From positions 1 through 64,000 of the forward strand of contig JAUXNQ010000017.1 of the NCBI GenBank assembly GCA_030682715.1: 64,000 nt of DNA, written 5' to 3'. Positions 9,317-17,270 of this stretch are shown here, piece after piece (position 1 is the first letter of the stretch; every line of letters starts with the position of its first letter). The DNA comes from Methylotenera sp. Lineage in GTDB: Bacteria > Pseudomonadota > Gammaproteobacteria > Burkholderiales > Methylophilaceae. The notes below the pieces were generated by a model. It was not told the origin of the DNA. It searched no databases and was given only the letters and a program-made list of their open reading frames with translations. Made by a program: the position numbers and the translations under genes.

Positions 9317-10576
9317 ATGCCAGCTAATGTAGCAAACTCATCTATATTTGCACGATTTGCATTTGCACGTGATTATTTGGATGGTTTATTTAATCTAAGC
9401 TCTTTAGGCTTAGCTAAAGCTATCTTATTAATATTAGTTGTTGCTGAAACGCTGGTAAGTTTTTTTTGGATATACACTTTATCTGGTCTTGGTGAGGGTT
9501 ATGCTGTTATTGTGGCAGTGCCATATTTTTATCTCATTATTTCCTACTTTGGTTTATTTATTTTTTATCATTCTAAACGTTTTGAGTACTTCACCTTTAC
9601 ACAGCTAACCATGCTACTAGTGATGCCTTTTTTTATGCAATGGGCGATTGGTGGGTTTGAGGCTTCTAGTGGTGTTGCAATCTGGGCTATTTTGTCACCA
9701 GTCGGCGCACTGATGATTTTAGGTACGCGCCAGTCAACCCCATGGTTCTTGCTTTTTATAGGGTTGGCATTTCTCTCTTGGGAAATGAATAATTACTTTG
9801 CTATTAATGCAATGCCTATTCCAAACGGTGTTAAAAATACTTTTTTCTTGATGAATATCACAGGAACAGCCGCAATCTTGTATGGTGTTTTACGTTTTTT
9901 TCAAGCGCAAAAAGAACGCATTATGCATTCTCTTGAAATTGAGCAGGCAAGGTCAGAGACGCTCTTGCTGAATATTCTGCCAGCACCCATAGCAGATAGA
10001 CTGAAAGCGCATGATATGCGCATTGCTGATCATTATGAAAGTGTGACGGTGATGTTTGCTGATTTGATTAATTTTACGCAAATATCAGACAAAATGTCGC
10101 CTACGCAGTTAATTGATTTGCTTTCACAGATATTTTTGCGGTTTGATCAGTTAGCAGATAAATATCAAGTCGAAAAAATTAAAACAATAGGGGATGCTTA
10201 CATGGTAGTGTCTGGAGCGCCTGTTATATGTCAAGACCATGCTCACCGTGTTATGGGCATGGCACTGGAAATGCAAGTAGTACTTAAAGAGCTATCAGAA
10301 AAAACAGGGGTAAATCTAGGTATGAGGATTGGCATCAATAGCGGATCAGTGGTTGCTGGTGTGATTGGTAGCAGTAAGTTTAGCTATGATTTATGGGGTG
10401 ACACCGTCAATATGGCGAGCCGTATGGAGGAAACAAGCCTGCCTAACAAGATTCAAGTTTCTAAAGAGACAAAAAACCTATTAGCACATGATTATCAGTT
10501 TTCGTTACGCACAGGCGTAGAAGTTAAAGGCAAAGGCGTTCTTGATACGTTTATTTTGGAAGACCAAGCTAATTAA
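9317..10576 (+). CDS. Membrane-bound class III adenylate cyclase
   Basis: The 419-residue protein has about six hydrophobic segments between residues 32 and 195, a short linker helix, and a class III nucleotide cyclase domain (about 241-416). Catalytic residues are visible: metal-binding Asp249 (FADL) and Asp293 (TIGD), adenine-selecting Lys287 and Asp358 (YDLWGD), and transition-state Asn365 and Arg369 (NMASRME). The Lys/Asp pair favours ATP over GTP, so the product should be cAMP. The layout resembles the six-helix half-size cyclases such as mycobacterial Rv1625c. What the membrane part senses is unknown. The gene stands alone, upstream of tRNA-Ser and divergent from the aldehyde dehydrogenase gene. 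No recognisable ribosome site precedes the ATG. Confidence 0.92.
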   Translation: MPANVANSSIFARFAFARDYLDGLFNLSSLGLAKAILLILVVAETLVSFFWIYTLSGLGEGYAVIVAVPYFYLIISYFGLFIFYHSKRFEYFTFTQLTMLLVMPFFMQWAIGGFEASSGVAIWAILSPVGALMILGTRQSTPWFLLFIGLAFLSWEMNNYFAINAMPIPNGVKNTFFLMNITGTAAILYGVLRFFQAQKERIMHSLEIEQARSETLLLNILPAPIADRLKAHDMRIADHYESVTVMFADLINFTQISDKMSPTQLIDLLSQIFLRFDQLADKYQVEKIKTIGDAYMVVSGAPVICQDHAHRVMGMALEMQVVLKELSEKTGVNLGMRIGINSGSVVAGVIGSSKFSYDLWGDTVNMASRMEETSLPNKIQVSKETKNLLAHDYQFSLRTGVEVKGKGVLDTFILEDQAN

Positions 10577-10625
10577 TCTGGGAATAAAAAAGCACGACCA
10601 AATAGGCTTTTACGTTAAATTGCAC

Positions 10626-10631
10626 TATAAT
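10626..10631 (+). promoter_or_regulatory. -10 element of tRNA-Ser promoter
   Basis: A perfect TATAAT lies 12 bases before the tRNA 5' end plus a short leader. The hexamer 17 bases upstream (TAGGCT) is a poor -35, so the promoter assignment rests on the -10 alone. Confidence 0.5.
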
Positions 10632-10643
10632 TCGCCCCCTAAC

Positions 10644-10733
10644 GGAAGAGTGGATGAGCGGTTTAAGTCACCACCCTGGAAAGGTGGCATAGGGGTAACC
10701 TTATCGCGAGTTCGAATCTCGCCTCTTCCGCCA
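10644..10733 (+). tRNA. tRNA-Ser(GGA)
   Basis: A 90-nt class II tRNA. The acceptor stem GGAAGAG/CTCTTCC is followed by discriminator G and encoded CCA at 10731-10733. The anticodon stem CCACC/GGTGG encloses CTGGAAA, giving anticodon GGA at 10678-10680. A long variable arm and the T-loop TTCGAAT are present. Confidence 0.97.
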
Positions 10734-11113
10734 GTCTGACTATTTCCATAAAATCAATAAGTTTGGTAATTTTCGCCTTTTGTTTTTACCATATATAGTT
10801 ATCACACCAAAGCAGTGAAAATTAACGCTATAAATTGCCATATTTGTTTAACGTAACGGGTTATTACTACCGACAATGTTGAATTGCCGACAAAATTAGC
10901 AAGTAGCAACAAGGAAAGCATTAGCTGAGCCAGTGTTTGTGCTCTAGCTTATTGATTAGGCACCAATTAAACCGAATAACCATTCGTACAAGCCTGTCGA
11001 AGCACATGAGTTTTCACATTTCGTCTACTACAGGCTTAAGTGTGGGTGCTGCTTTGTAGTGACGACTTACTAAAAGCTCAATGTGAACGGATTTATTGAC
11101 AATCAGTGCAGAA
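10734..11113. other. Intergenic region without gene; one REP-like fragment
   Basis: About 380 bases without coding potential. Near 10981-11010 the string TTCGTACAAGCCTGTCGAAG resembles a degenerate copy of the TTCG..CTGTCGAAG intergenic repeats common in Gram-negative genomes. The match is from memory and weak. No terminator with a clear T-run was found. Confidence 0.4.
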
Positions 11114-11722
11114 TCAATCAGCGGGTTGAATTGCCTTAAGTATCAGCGGTTTTAAAGCTTCTGGTAGTTGTATTTTTCCAGACAAGGCAAATTCATGCGC
11201 ACGTGGCGACATCTTTTTCCATGTTTTTCTAATGATTTTTATCCATTTTTCTTCGTCATACTCAGGGTGGTTAGTAGCAAAAGCAAACATATAATATTCG
11301 ATAAATACCAAGCCTACTACGTCTTCTGTCAACTGTGTCTCAGGGTTAACTTTTAAACCTTTTTTACCGATAATCGCTTGCACGCGTTCAATGGTGTCAT
11401 CGTCATAGCCCACTGATTTCATTAACTTTCCAGCGGTTTTGGCGTGAAACTTATACAAGCCTGTGCGCCATTGCAAATAGCCTTGCCTATCCATAGGAAA
11501 GTCACTACGAGGACTCTTCCATCGCTGGATATGCTGTGCATGCACAGCCAATTTTACCGCCTCAGATGCTTCTGGTGCATAGATTTCTTGCATCTCAGTC
11601 ATGCGTTGCGCGTAGAGTAATTCTTTCGGATATTCCTTGCCGTTTGATACTTCTATATTGGGGTCTTCTGCGTTGGCATTGTCAAAAGCGGCAATGGCTG
11701 ATAGGTAGCGTTGTTGTGTCAT
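11114..11722 (-). CDS. DUF4202 family protein
   Basis: About 202 residues. The protein matches the DUF4202 pattern: a helical, HD-like fold with LAVHAQHIQRWKSPRSDFPMDRQGY near the N-terminus, then YKFHAKTAG and a conserved C-terminal stretch VFIEYYMFAF...HPEYDEEKW. Histidines in HAQH and FHAK could bind metal, but no activity is established for the family. I chose the ATG at 11722 (MTQQRYLSAI), which has AAGAAA upstream. An in-frame TTG at 11743 would add seven residues and has no ribosome site. The gene stands alone on the minus strand, between the tRNA-Ser spacer and a decayed insertion element. Soluble; no signal peptide or membrane segment. Confidence 0.82.
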   Translation of the reverse strand: MTQQRYLSAIAAFDNANAEDPNIEVSNGKEYPKELLYAQRMTEMQEIYAPEASEAVKLAVHAQHIQRWKSPRSDFPMDRQGYLQWRTGLYKFHAKTAGKLMKSVGYDDDTIERVQAIIGKKGLKVNPETQLTEDVVGLVFIEYYMFAFATNHPEYDEEKWIKIIRKTWKKMSPRAHEFALSGKIQLPEALKPLILKAIQPAD

Positions 11723-11848
11723 AGGTGTTTCTTGTTTATTCAATTATATTTAGTTATGTAGCTTTAATGGAGCATAGCGGAATCAATGTTTGGTTGTAAA
11801 CCCTCGACTTAATTTAATAAGGCAATCCCTGGATCTGCTTGGTGACTT

Positions 11849-12417
11849 ACCAAGGTTTGACCTATAGGTTGGTCATCTTGAAACTTCCACCTTTACCAAA
11901 ATAAGGAATTTCAAAATGAAGGAATATCAAAGTTTTAGTCATACGAGGTTGGATTGTAAGTTTTATGTTTTATTTATACCAAAGTGTCGTATGAAATTGA
12001 TTTATGGGGTACTTCGCAAGTATCTCGGTGAAATATTTCGAGAGATCACCCAGCATAGAGAATGTAAGGTAGTAGAAGGGTATTTGATGAAGGATTACGT
12101 GCATATCTACTTAAGTGTGCCGCAAACTATTCAGTCTCAAATGTGGTTGGGTAACTCAAAGGAAAGAGCGCTATATCGATAGCCCGCCATTTTGGTGGTC
12201 AACGAAATTTCACTTGGGAAGTGTTTTGGACTTGCGGCTACTTTGTTTTGACGGTGGTACTAGATGAGAAAATGGTTCGAGATTACATACGTCATCAAGA
12301 AAATGAAGACGATAGATACGATCAGATGAAGTTAGGGATTTAACCGCTCTTAGGCGGCTCATGGATTACCAGGGCCTTTGAGGCGCTCATCAGTAAACCT
12401 CTAGCTTTTCTGGGGGT
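11849..12417 (+). mobile_element. Degenerate IS200-type insertion element
   Basis: The broken transposase (11916-12343) is flanked by subterminal hairpins as expected for IS200/IS605 elements. On the left, ACCAA (11849-11853) pairs with TTGGT (11869-11873). On the right, ACCTCTAG (12397-12404) pairs with CTGGGGGT (12410-12417), using some G-U pairs. Exact ends are not defined, because IS200 elements make no target duplication. Confidence 0.6.
11916..12343 (+). pseudogene. tnpA: IS200-family transposase (TnpA), frameshifted and with internal stop
   Basis: The first 75 codons clearly read as IS200 TnpA: KEYQSFSHTRLDCKFYVLFI, IPKCR, and HxH-like DYVHIYLSVP (the catalytic HUH motif appears as VHI, so one histidine is lost). 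After SQ at about 12140 the frame shifts. The family sequence continues in another frame as VVG, a TAA stop at 12152-12154, then LKGKSAISIARHFGGQRNF and finally VRDYIRHQENEDDRYDQ to the stop at 12341-12343. A length change near 12141, a nonsense codon and the damaged HUH motif make it inactive. It stands on the plus strand between two minus-strand genes. The element is immobile unless helped in trans. Confidence 0.85.
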
Positions 12418-12482
12418 AATTTCATTGCATTGAGGCTTGCTTTATAGATGGGCGCGCCATTATAGCTTTGGGTGAGGCGGAA

Positions 12483-12722
12483 TTAGTGAGATTTTATAAT
12501 TATCAGTGTTATCTGCACTGACATTAGTGGGATTACCATTCCAAGCGACTTGGCACTTAGCAAATCAAACTGCCCTTGAGGTGCAAAAGTGGAAATGACG
12601 GGATCGTAATGTTTTAAGTCTAAAGCGTATTTAGTGAAGATATTAATGGCGATTGTCTCTTTTGCTACAAACCCGACAAATGCAATAGTTGAAATTGTTG
12701 TTAGAAAAGTGCAAATGCTCAC
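12483..12722 (-). CDS. Doubtful small membrane protein
   Basis: A 79-residue frame starting with GTG at 12722 and preceded by GGGGT, a possible ribosome site. Two hydrophobic stretches (about residues 5-25 and 60-77) would span the membrane. I recognise no family. It lies between the dead IS200 element and modE on the opposite strand, a decayed area, so it may be a gene remnant or chance frame. The strings FVGFVAKETIAINIF and FDLLSAKSLGMVIPLM look protein-like, which is the only reason for listing it. Confidence 0.25.
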   Translation of the reverse strand: MSICTFLTTISTIAFVGFVAKETIAINIFTKYALDLKHYDPVISTFAPQGQFDLLSAKSLGMVIPLMSVQITLIIIKSH

Positions 12723-12781
12723 AACACCCCGTATTTATTGATGTTTTATTTTTTGGCATGAAATCTGCTAACTATTTAACT

Positions 12782-12809
12782 ATCGATATATACTTGTTTA
12801 TATTACGAC
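12782..12809. promoter_or_regulatory. ModE box upstream of modE
   Basis: ATCGATATATA-N6-TATATTACGAC is close to the known ModE operator, an inverted ATCG.TATATA with a 6-base spacer. It ends 15 bases before the modE ATG and probably overlaps the transcription start. A TTGGCA hexamer at 12753-12758 is a possible -35. This suggests autoregulation by ModE with molybdate. Confidence 0.8.
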
Positions 12810-12824
12810 AAAACCTGGTGAATT

Positions 12825-13634
12825 ATGACTGAACAAAACAACTTCAAAGTGATGGGTTCATTATCACTTGGGTTAGATGCGCAAAACTTACTTACTGATA
12901 AGCGTATTGCTTTGCTGGAGAAGGTAGGCGAGTTCGGTTCTATTACACAAGCAGCTAAAGCGGTGAAGCTCAGTTATAAAGGCGCGTGGGATGCAGTGGA
13001 TGCCATGAACAGCATGTTTGGTGAGCCGTTGGTGATGACGATGACAGGTGGCAAGGGCGGTGGTGGAACGCAACTGACTGCAACTGGTGTTCGTATCGTT
13101 GATACTTATCGTGCGTTGCTACGTGAACATCAACGTTTTATGCAGGCTGCCAGTGTAGGCATTGAAAATTTCGACAATATCTATCAAATGATTCGGAGAT
13201 TATCTGTGAAAACGAGTGCAAGAAATCAATTTTTCGGCAAAGTAACAGCGATTAAACAAGGGCCGGTAAATGTGGAAGTGGAGCTAACGCTGACAGGTGG
13301 TGACAAAATTTACGCCGTGATCACGCATGATGGATTAAACGATTTAGATTTAGCGATTGGTAGCGACGCTTGGGCTTTAGTGAAAGCGAGTTGGGTGATT
13401 TTAGCTTTACCCGATGCTGCCCAACAACTAAGTGCGCGGAATCAATTACTAGGTACAGTCATACGCATTACTCATGGTGGTGTTAACGCAGAAGTAACGC
13501 TGCAATGCAGTGGCGGAAATACGATTAGTGTCACTTTGACAAATGAAAGCGTTGCCGCGCTTGATGTGAATATTGGCCTCCAAATGGTTGCTGTATTTAA
13601 AGCAAGTAGTGTTATTTTGGGCGTTACACATTAG
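12825..13634 (+). CDS. modE: Molybdate-responsive transcriptional regulator ModE
   Basis: 269 residues. The N-terminal ~115 residues form a LysR-like winged helix-turn-helix (LLEKVGEFGSITQAAKAVKLSYKGAWDAVDAMN) with the GGKGGGGTQLTATG wing. Two Mop/TOBE domains follow (about 124-190 and 197-266), each beginning SARNQ and each binding molybdate at a dimer interface. With oxyanion bound, ModE represses molybdate-uptake genes and may activate molybdoenzyme genes. The length agrees with full ModE (~262 residues). ModE boxes lie just upstream of this gene and of the downstream porin gene, so it controls itself and that gene by inference. It heads the molybdate locus that ends with modC. Confidence 0.96.
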   Translation: MTEQNNFKVMGSLSLGLDAQNLLTDKRIALLEKVGEFGSITQAAKAVKLSYKGAWDAVDAMNSMFGEPLVMTMTGGKGGGGTQLTATGVRIVDTYRALLREHQRFMQAASVGIENFDNIYQMIRRLSVKTSARNQFFGKVTAIKQGPVNVEVELTLTGGDKIYAVITHDGLNDLDLAIGSDAWALVKASWVILALPDAAQQLSARNQLLGTVIRITHGGVNAEVTLQCSGGNTISVTLTNESVAALDVNIGLQMVAVFKASSVILGVTH

Positions 13635-13645
13635 TTTTTTTACCT

Positions 13646-13673
13646 ATCGTAATATACGTTGGTATATAGCGAA
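13646..13673. promoter_or_regulatory. ModE box upstream of the porin gene
   Basis: ATCGTAATATA-N6-TATATAGCGAA, a second near-consensus ModE palindrome, lies only 12 bases after the modE stop and 30 bases before the porin ATG. It points to molybdate control of the outer-membrane protein and of whatever follows in the same transcript. Confidence 0.82.
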
Positions 13674-13702
13674 TATTTTATTTATACAAGTGGAGTTTGT
13701 GG

Positions 13703-15247
13703 ATGAAGAGTAAAAAAGTTATTTTCAAAAATACATTGTTGTTAGCAATGATGGGCACAAGTTTCTTTTGTACATCTCAAGAAGTAAAAGCCGCTAACAG
13801 CTATTACCAAGAACGCAAGAGTTATGGCACGCAGAAGGAGAGTGAGCCACCAAGGTACGTCAAACAGGCCAACAAAACTTGGCTAAAGGATTATGATGCT
13901 TTTAACGATGTTGACTGGCTAGATATAGGCTTGCAATACCGAATGCGTTATGAACATCGGGATAACGACTTTCGTCGTAATCAAGAGAACATAGATGACC
14001 CCATTCTCTTACGCACCAGAGCTTATGTTGGCATTAAAAATATTCTGGATCCATTACGTTTGGCGGTAGAGGTACAAGACTCACGGCGGAACAATGGTGA
14101 CTATAGTCGCTCGTTTGATACACGAGATGTTAATCAAGCCGATATTTTGCAAGGCTACTTAGAGCTCTACTTTAAAGACACCTTTTTGGGAAAAGACGAT
14201 TTAGGCAACGCCCGACCAGTTTCAATTCGCGCAGGACGTCACGCTTGGGAAGCCATTGGCAGAAGGCTTCTTGCTCGCAACGAGTGGCGGAATACGACCA
14301 ACACTTTTCAAGGGGTACGCAGCAACATTGGCGATAAAAATAATGATTGGCAACTAGAGCTCTTTGCAGTTAAACCCGTACAACGTTTCACCAAACAGTT
14401 GGATGAAGTTGATCATGCTCAGTATTTTTATGGTGCGATTGGAAATTGGCGCGCATGGTCAGATGTAGTGACCTTTGAACCTTATTATCTCCTGCTAAAA
14501 CAAGACGGTGACAAAGTTGAATATGACAGCAATGGCTATGCCGCTGCGGCCAATAACAAGATTGACCGAGAGATACACACAGCAGCGTTACGAGCTTATG
14601 GACTATTTGGTCAATCTGGATTTGATTACGACATTAACTACGCGAAACAATGGGGACATCAAGACCGCAAAAGCAGCAATGGGGCTTTTATTGCAGAACT
14701 AGACCACGAAGCTTACGCCTACAATGCCGAGATTGGTTATAGCTTTAAACATCCTTGGAAACCACGCTTCAGTGCTTTTTACGGATTTGCCAGTGGTGAC
14801 AACAACCCGAACGACCCTAAGAATCAACGCTTTGAACGGCTATTTGGCTTTGCCCGACCTTGGTCTAATAACGACTATATGCAAATGGAGAACATCAGCA
14901 CGCCTAAAGTGCGGTTAGAGTTTGATCCCCAACTCTCGTTGATGCAGGGTTTGAAAGTAGATACAGGTTTTAGCTGGTATCGCTTAGACAGTGCGACGGA
15001 TCGCTGGAATGCTGGTGCCAATTTAAGAGATACTACTGGTAATAGCGGGAAGGATTTAGGCAAGGAGTTTGATGTGAGAGTGCGCTTCCCAATTAACCCG
15101 CAAGTTGCTGTCAATATCGGCTATGCGCACTTTTGGGCGGGAGATTTTATCAAGAGCGCGACCCAAATTTCTTCTAATAAAAACGACCCAACAAGAGCGG
15201 ATTCTTCTGATTTCTTCTATACAGAAGTTACGTTGAATGGATTTTAG
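13703..15247 (+). CDS. Outer membrane beta-barrel porin, alginate-export family
   Basis: 514 residues from the ATG at 13703, which has GGAG seven bases upstream; an in-frame TTG six bases earlier is less likely. The Sec signal peptide ends near residue 31 (VKA-AN). The mature part has alternating aromatic/polar strands typical of a beta-barrel, with motifs WLDIGLQYRMRYEHRDND, RTRAYVGI, GYLELYF, RAGRHAWEAIGRRLLARNEW and a C-terminal strand ending in F. These match the alginate_exp (AlgE-like) porin family, which includes many anion channels unrelated to alginate. No alginate genes are present. Its position between modE and modA, with its own ModE box, suggests a channel for molybdate or a related anion across the outer membrane; that is inference. 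GC content is like the surrounding genome, unlike modABC. Confidence 0.85.
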   Translation: MKSKKVIFKNTLLLAMMGTSFFCTSQEVKAANSYYQERKSYGTQKESEPPRYVKQANKTWLKDYDAFNDVDWLDIGLQYRMRYEHRDNDFRRNQENIDDPILLRTRAYVGIKNILDPLRLAVEVQDSRRNNGDYSRSFDTRDVNQADILQGYLELYFKDTFLGKDDLGNARPVSIRAGRHAWEAIGRRLLARNEWRNTTNTFQGVRSNIGDKNNDWQLELFAVKPVQRFTKQLDEVDHAQYFYGAIGNWRAWSDVVTFEPYYLLLKQDGDKVEYDSNGYAAAANNKIDREIHTAALRAYGLFGQSGFDYDINYAKQWGHQDRKSSNGAFIAELDHEAYAYNAEIGYSFKHPWKPRFSAFYGFASGDNNPNDPKNQRFERLFGFARPWSNNDYMQMENISTPKVRLEFDPQLSLMQGLKVDTGFSWYRLDSATDRWNAGANLRDTTGNSGKDLGKEFDVRVRFPINPQVAVNIGYAHFWAGDFIKSATQISSNKNDPTRADSSDFFYTEVTLNGF

Positions 15248-15300
15248 GGTTTAGAACGCTAGGAGCAAGTAATGAGGAAAAATCCATGCCCTATAGTTAA

Positions 15301-15390
15301 GAGCGCAGCTCAGCATTGGCAGAATTACTGTCCTATCTCAAGAGCAATGCAGCTAAAACTGTCATCCGTTCATATGGCTATGAATTTTAA
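15301..15390 (+). pseudogene. modA: Fossil C-terminus of an older modA
   Basis: The open triplets up to TAA at 15388-15390 translate to SSALAELLSYLKSNAAKTVI followed by RSYGYEF. This is the usual C-terminal helix and GY ending of periplasmic molybdate-binding ModA (compare [13 protein letters not shown]...KYGF in the intact copy just downstream). A stop codon at 15298-15300 closes the frame upstream, so only about 29 codons survive. The fragment is AT-rich like the host, whereas the intact modABC is not. It therefore looks like the tail of the original modA, replaced by an acquired set. Position and homology are visible; the history is inferred. Confidence 0.7.
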
Positions 15391-15408
15391 TTTAAAAGAA
15401 GAATTGTC

Positions 15409-16164
15409 ATGAAACTACTCAAAATGCTGTTATTTGTCTTTACTGTTTTATTGAGTCTATCTGCCCATGCGGAAAAAATTACGGTAGCCGCTGCTGCTGA
15501 CCTTAAGTTTGCCATGGATGAAATAGTCACAGCTTTCAAAAAAAATAATATCAGTGACGAGGTGGAGGTTATTTATGGCTCGTCTGGCAAGTTCAATACG
15601 CAAATTCAGCAGGGTGCTCCTTATGATTTGTATTTTTCGGCAGATATCGCTTTTCCACGAGCGCTTGCCAAGGCTGGGTTGGCTGCTTCCGAGATCAAGC
15701 CTTATGCTGTTGGCCGTATCGTATTATGGAGCGCCAGTATGGATGCCTCTAAAATGACGCTGGAAAGCTTGCTAGATGGAAAAATTGCTCACATCGCTAT
15801 TGCCAACCCCAAGCACGCGCCTTATGGCAAGCGCGCGGAGGAGGCTTTGCGATCGACCAATCTTTGGGGCAAGGTTGAGACTAAACTGGTGTATGGAGAA
15901 AACATTGCTCATACGGCACAGTTCATACAGACTGGCAATGCTCAGGTTGGCATCATTGCTTTGTCGCTTGCAGTTAACCCAGAGCTGGCAAAAAAGGGGA
16001 GTTATTGGCTGATTCCAGACAAGTTGCACCAGCCGCTGGAACAGGGTTTTGTGATCACCAAACGCGCTGAAAATAACGCACTTGCTAAACGTTTTGCCGA
16101 TTACATGGGTAGTCAATCTGTGCGCACTTTGATGACGAAGTACGGCTTTGTGTTGCCAGAGTAA
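15409..16164 (+). CDS. modA: Molybdate ABC transporter, periplasmic substrate-binding protein
   Basis: 251 residues with a signal peptide cleaved after SAHA (about residue 21). The mature protein starts [17 protein letters not shown] and contains [24 protein letters not shown], both diagnostic for ModA; the serines and the tyrosine-containing loop bind the oxyanion. It captures molybdate (possibly tungstate) in the periplasm and hands it to ModB. It precedes ynfA, modB and modC on the same strand. There is no ModE box in the 160 bases upstream, so it is probably co-transcribed with the porin gene. Base composition and codon use are more GC-rich than modE and the porin, which suggests acquisition. 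Confidence 0.94.
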   Translation: MKLLKMLLFVFTVLLSLSAHAEKITVAAAADLKFAMDEIVTAFKKNNISDEVEVIYGSSGKFNTQIQQGAPYDLYFSADIAFPRALAKAGLAASEIKPYAVGRIVLWSASMDASKMTLESLLDGKIAHIAIANPKHAPYGKRAEEALRSTNLWGKVETKLVYGENIAHTAQFIQTGNAQVGIIALSLAVNPELAKKGSYWLIPDKLHQPLEQGFVITKRAENNALAKRFADYMGSQSVRTLMTKYGFVLPE

Positions 16165-16208
16165 ACTGTTATACACTGAAATTTTTACCCTACTTTAAGG
16201 TGTTAAAC

Positions 16209-16550
16209 ATGCTGGAAATTAAGACTGTTATCCTGTTTCTCGTCACGGCGGTAGCGGAAATTTTAGGTTGTTATTTACCCTATGTCTGGCTGAAGCAGGG
16301 AGGAAGTGTCTGGTTGCTTGTTCCCGCGGCGTTAAGTCTGGCGTTATTCGCATGGTTGCTTACTCTGCACCCAACTGCTGCGGGACGTATTTATGCGGCT
16401 TATGGTGGCGCTTATATTTTTGTCGCTATTTTGTGGCTGTGGATGATCGAGGGCATCAGACCGACAACTTGGGATGTTACTGGCGCACTAGTAGCGTTGC
16501 TGGGCATGGCGATTATTATATTTGCGCCAGAACAAGGGCCGAGCGTTTGA
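16209..16550 (+). CDS. ynfA: YnfA family (UPF0060) small membrane protein
   Basis: 113 residues from the ATG at 16209, which has TAAGG eight bases upstream; an in-frame GTG at 16200 is less likely. Four transmembrane helices fill the protein. The conserved stretches [28 protein letters not shown] and [16 protein letters not shown] define the UPF0060/YnfA family, distantly related to small multidrug transporters. The role is uncertain; efflux has been proposed for some members. Its place between modA and modB is unusual, and it probably came with the GC-richer mod block. No link with molybdate transport is established. Confidence 0.92.
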   Translation: MLEIKTVILFLVTAVAEILGCYLPYVWLKQGGSVWLLVPAALSLALFAWLLTLHPTAAGRIYAAYGGAYIFVAILWLWMIEGIRPTTWDVTGALVALLGMAIIIFAPEQGPSV

Positions 16551-16591
16551 TATAAAAAGCGAATTCAAATGATGAAAAGAAAATACAAATT

Positions 16592-17269
16592 ATGTTAAGC
16601 GACGGCGACTTACAAGCGATATGGCTGACCTTACGGTTGGCTGGCATCGTTACTTTAATTTTGCTACTCATCGGCACGCCGATTGCATGGTGGCTGGCGC
16701 GTACTCGCGCATGGTGGAAAGCGCCAGTGGGTGCGGTCGTGGCATTGCCGTTAGTGTTACCACCTTCGGTACTCGGTTTTTACCTGTTGCTGGCGATGGG
16801 TCCGAACGGACCCGTGGGGGCATTCACACAATCCATAGGTTTTGGCACTTTGCCGTTCACGTTCTGGGGGCTGGTGGTGGCTTCGGTATTCTATTCGCTG
16901 CCGTTTATGGTGCAACCCCTACAAACAGCATTTGAAGCGGTCGGCGACCGTCCCTTGGAAGTAGCTGCTACCTTGCGCGCATCGCCCATAGATGCTTTTT
17001 TCACCGTTGCGGTACCGTTGGCGCTCCCTGGCTTTTTGTCTGCGTCCATCTTGACGTTTGCGCATACCGTGGGCGAGTTCGGCGTAGTGCTGATGATAGG
17101 TGGCAACATCCCTGGGCAAACCCGCGTGGCCTCGGTACAGATTTACGACCATGTAGAAGCATTGGAATATATGCACGCACATCAACTTGCGGCGGTCATG
17201 CTGGTGTTCTCCTTTGTGGTGTTGCTGGTGCTGTACGTGTGGAGGCCTAGCTCAAAGAAGGGGGCATAA
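16592..17269 (+). CDS. modB: Molybdate ABC transporter permease ModB
   Basis: 225 residues with about five transmembrane helices. The EAA-loop for contact with the ATPase is LEVAATLRASPIDAFFTVAV, and the family ending AHTVGEFGVVLMIGGNIPG is present. It forms the inner-membrane pore of the ModABC importer. It begins with ATG, with only a weak ribosome site (GAAAAGAAAA). The composition is markedly GC-rich (by eye about 57%) against an AT-rich host. Its last codons carry AAAGAAGGGGG, which would have served as ribosome site for an adjacent modC; an inverted-repeat element now separates the two genes. Confidence 0.94.
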   Translation: MLSDGDLQAIWLTLRLAGIVTLILLLIGTPIAWWLARTRAWWKAPVGAVVALPLVLPPSVLGFYLLLAMGPNGPVGAFTQSIGFGTLPFTFWGLVVASVFYSLPFMVQPLQTAFEAVGDRPLEVAATLRASPIDAFFTVAVPLALPGFLSASILTFAHTVGEFGVVLMIGGNIPGQTRVASVQIYDHVEALEYMHAHQLAAVMLVFSFVVLLVLYVWRPSSKKGA

Positions 17270-17270
17270 T

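Noticed and set aside
10542-10739. 65-residue frame overlapping tRNA-Ser
   Set aside because: It runs through the cyclase 3' end and the whole tRNA; the tRNA structure explains the sequence.
15248-15408. Search for a third ModE box or Moco riboswitch before modA
   Set aside because: No ATCG.TATATA palindrome and no Moco-type structure visible; the fossil modA tail fills the space.
16621-16935. 104-codon frame inside modB
   Set aside because: Out-of-frame shadow of a GC-rich gene; modB has complete permease motifs.
17187-17270. Upstream extension of the modB/modC leader ORF
   Set aside because: The frame is open further upstream inside modB, but the ribosome site and likely history place the start at ATG 17271.
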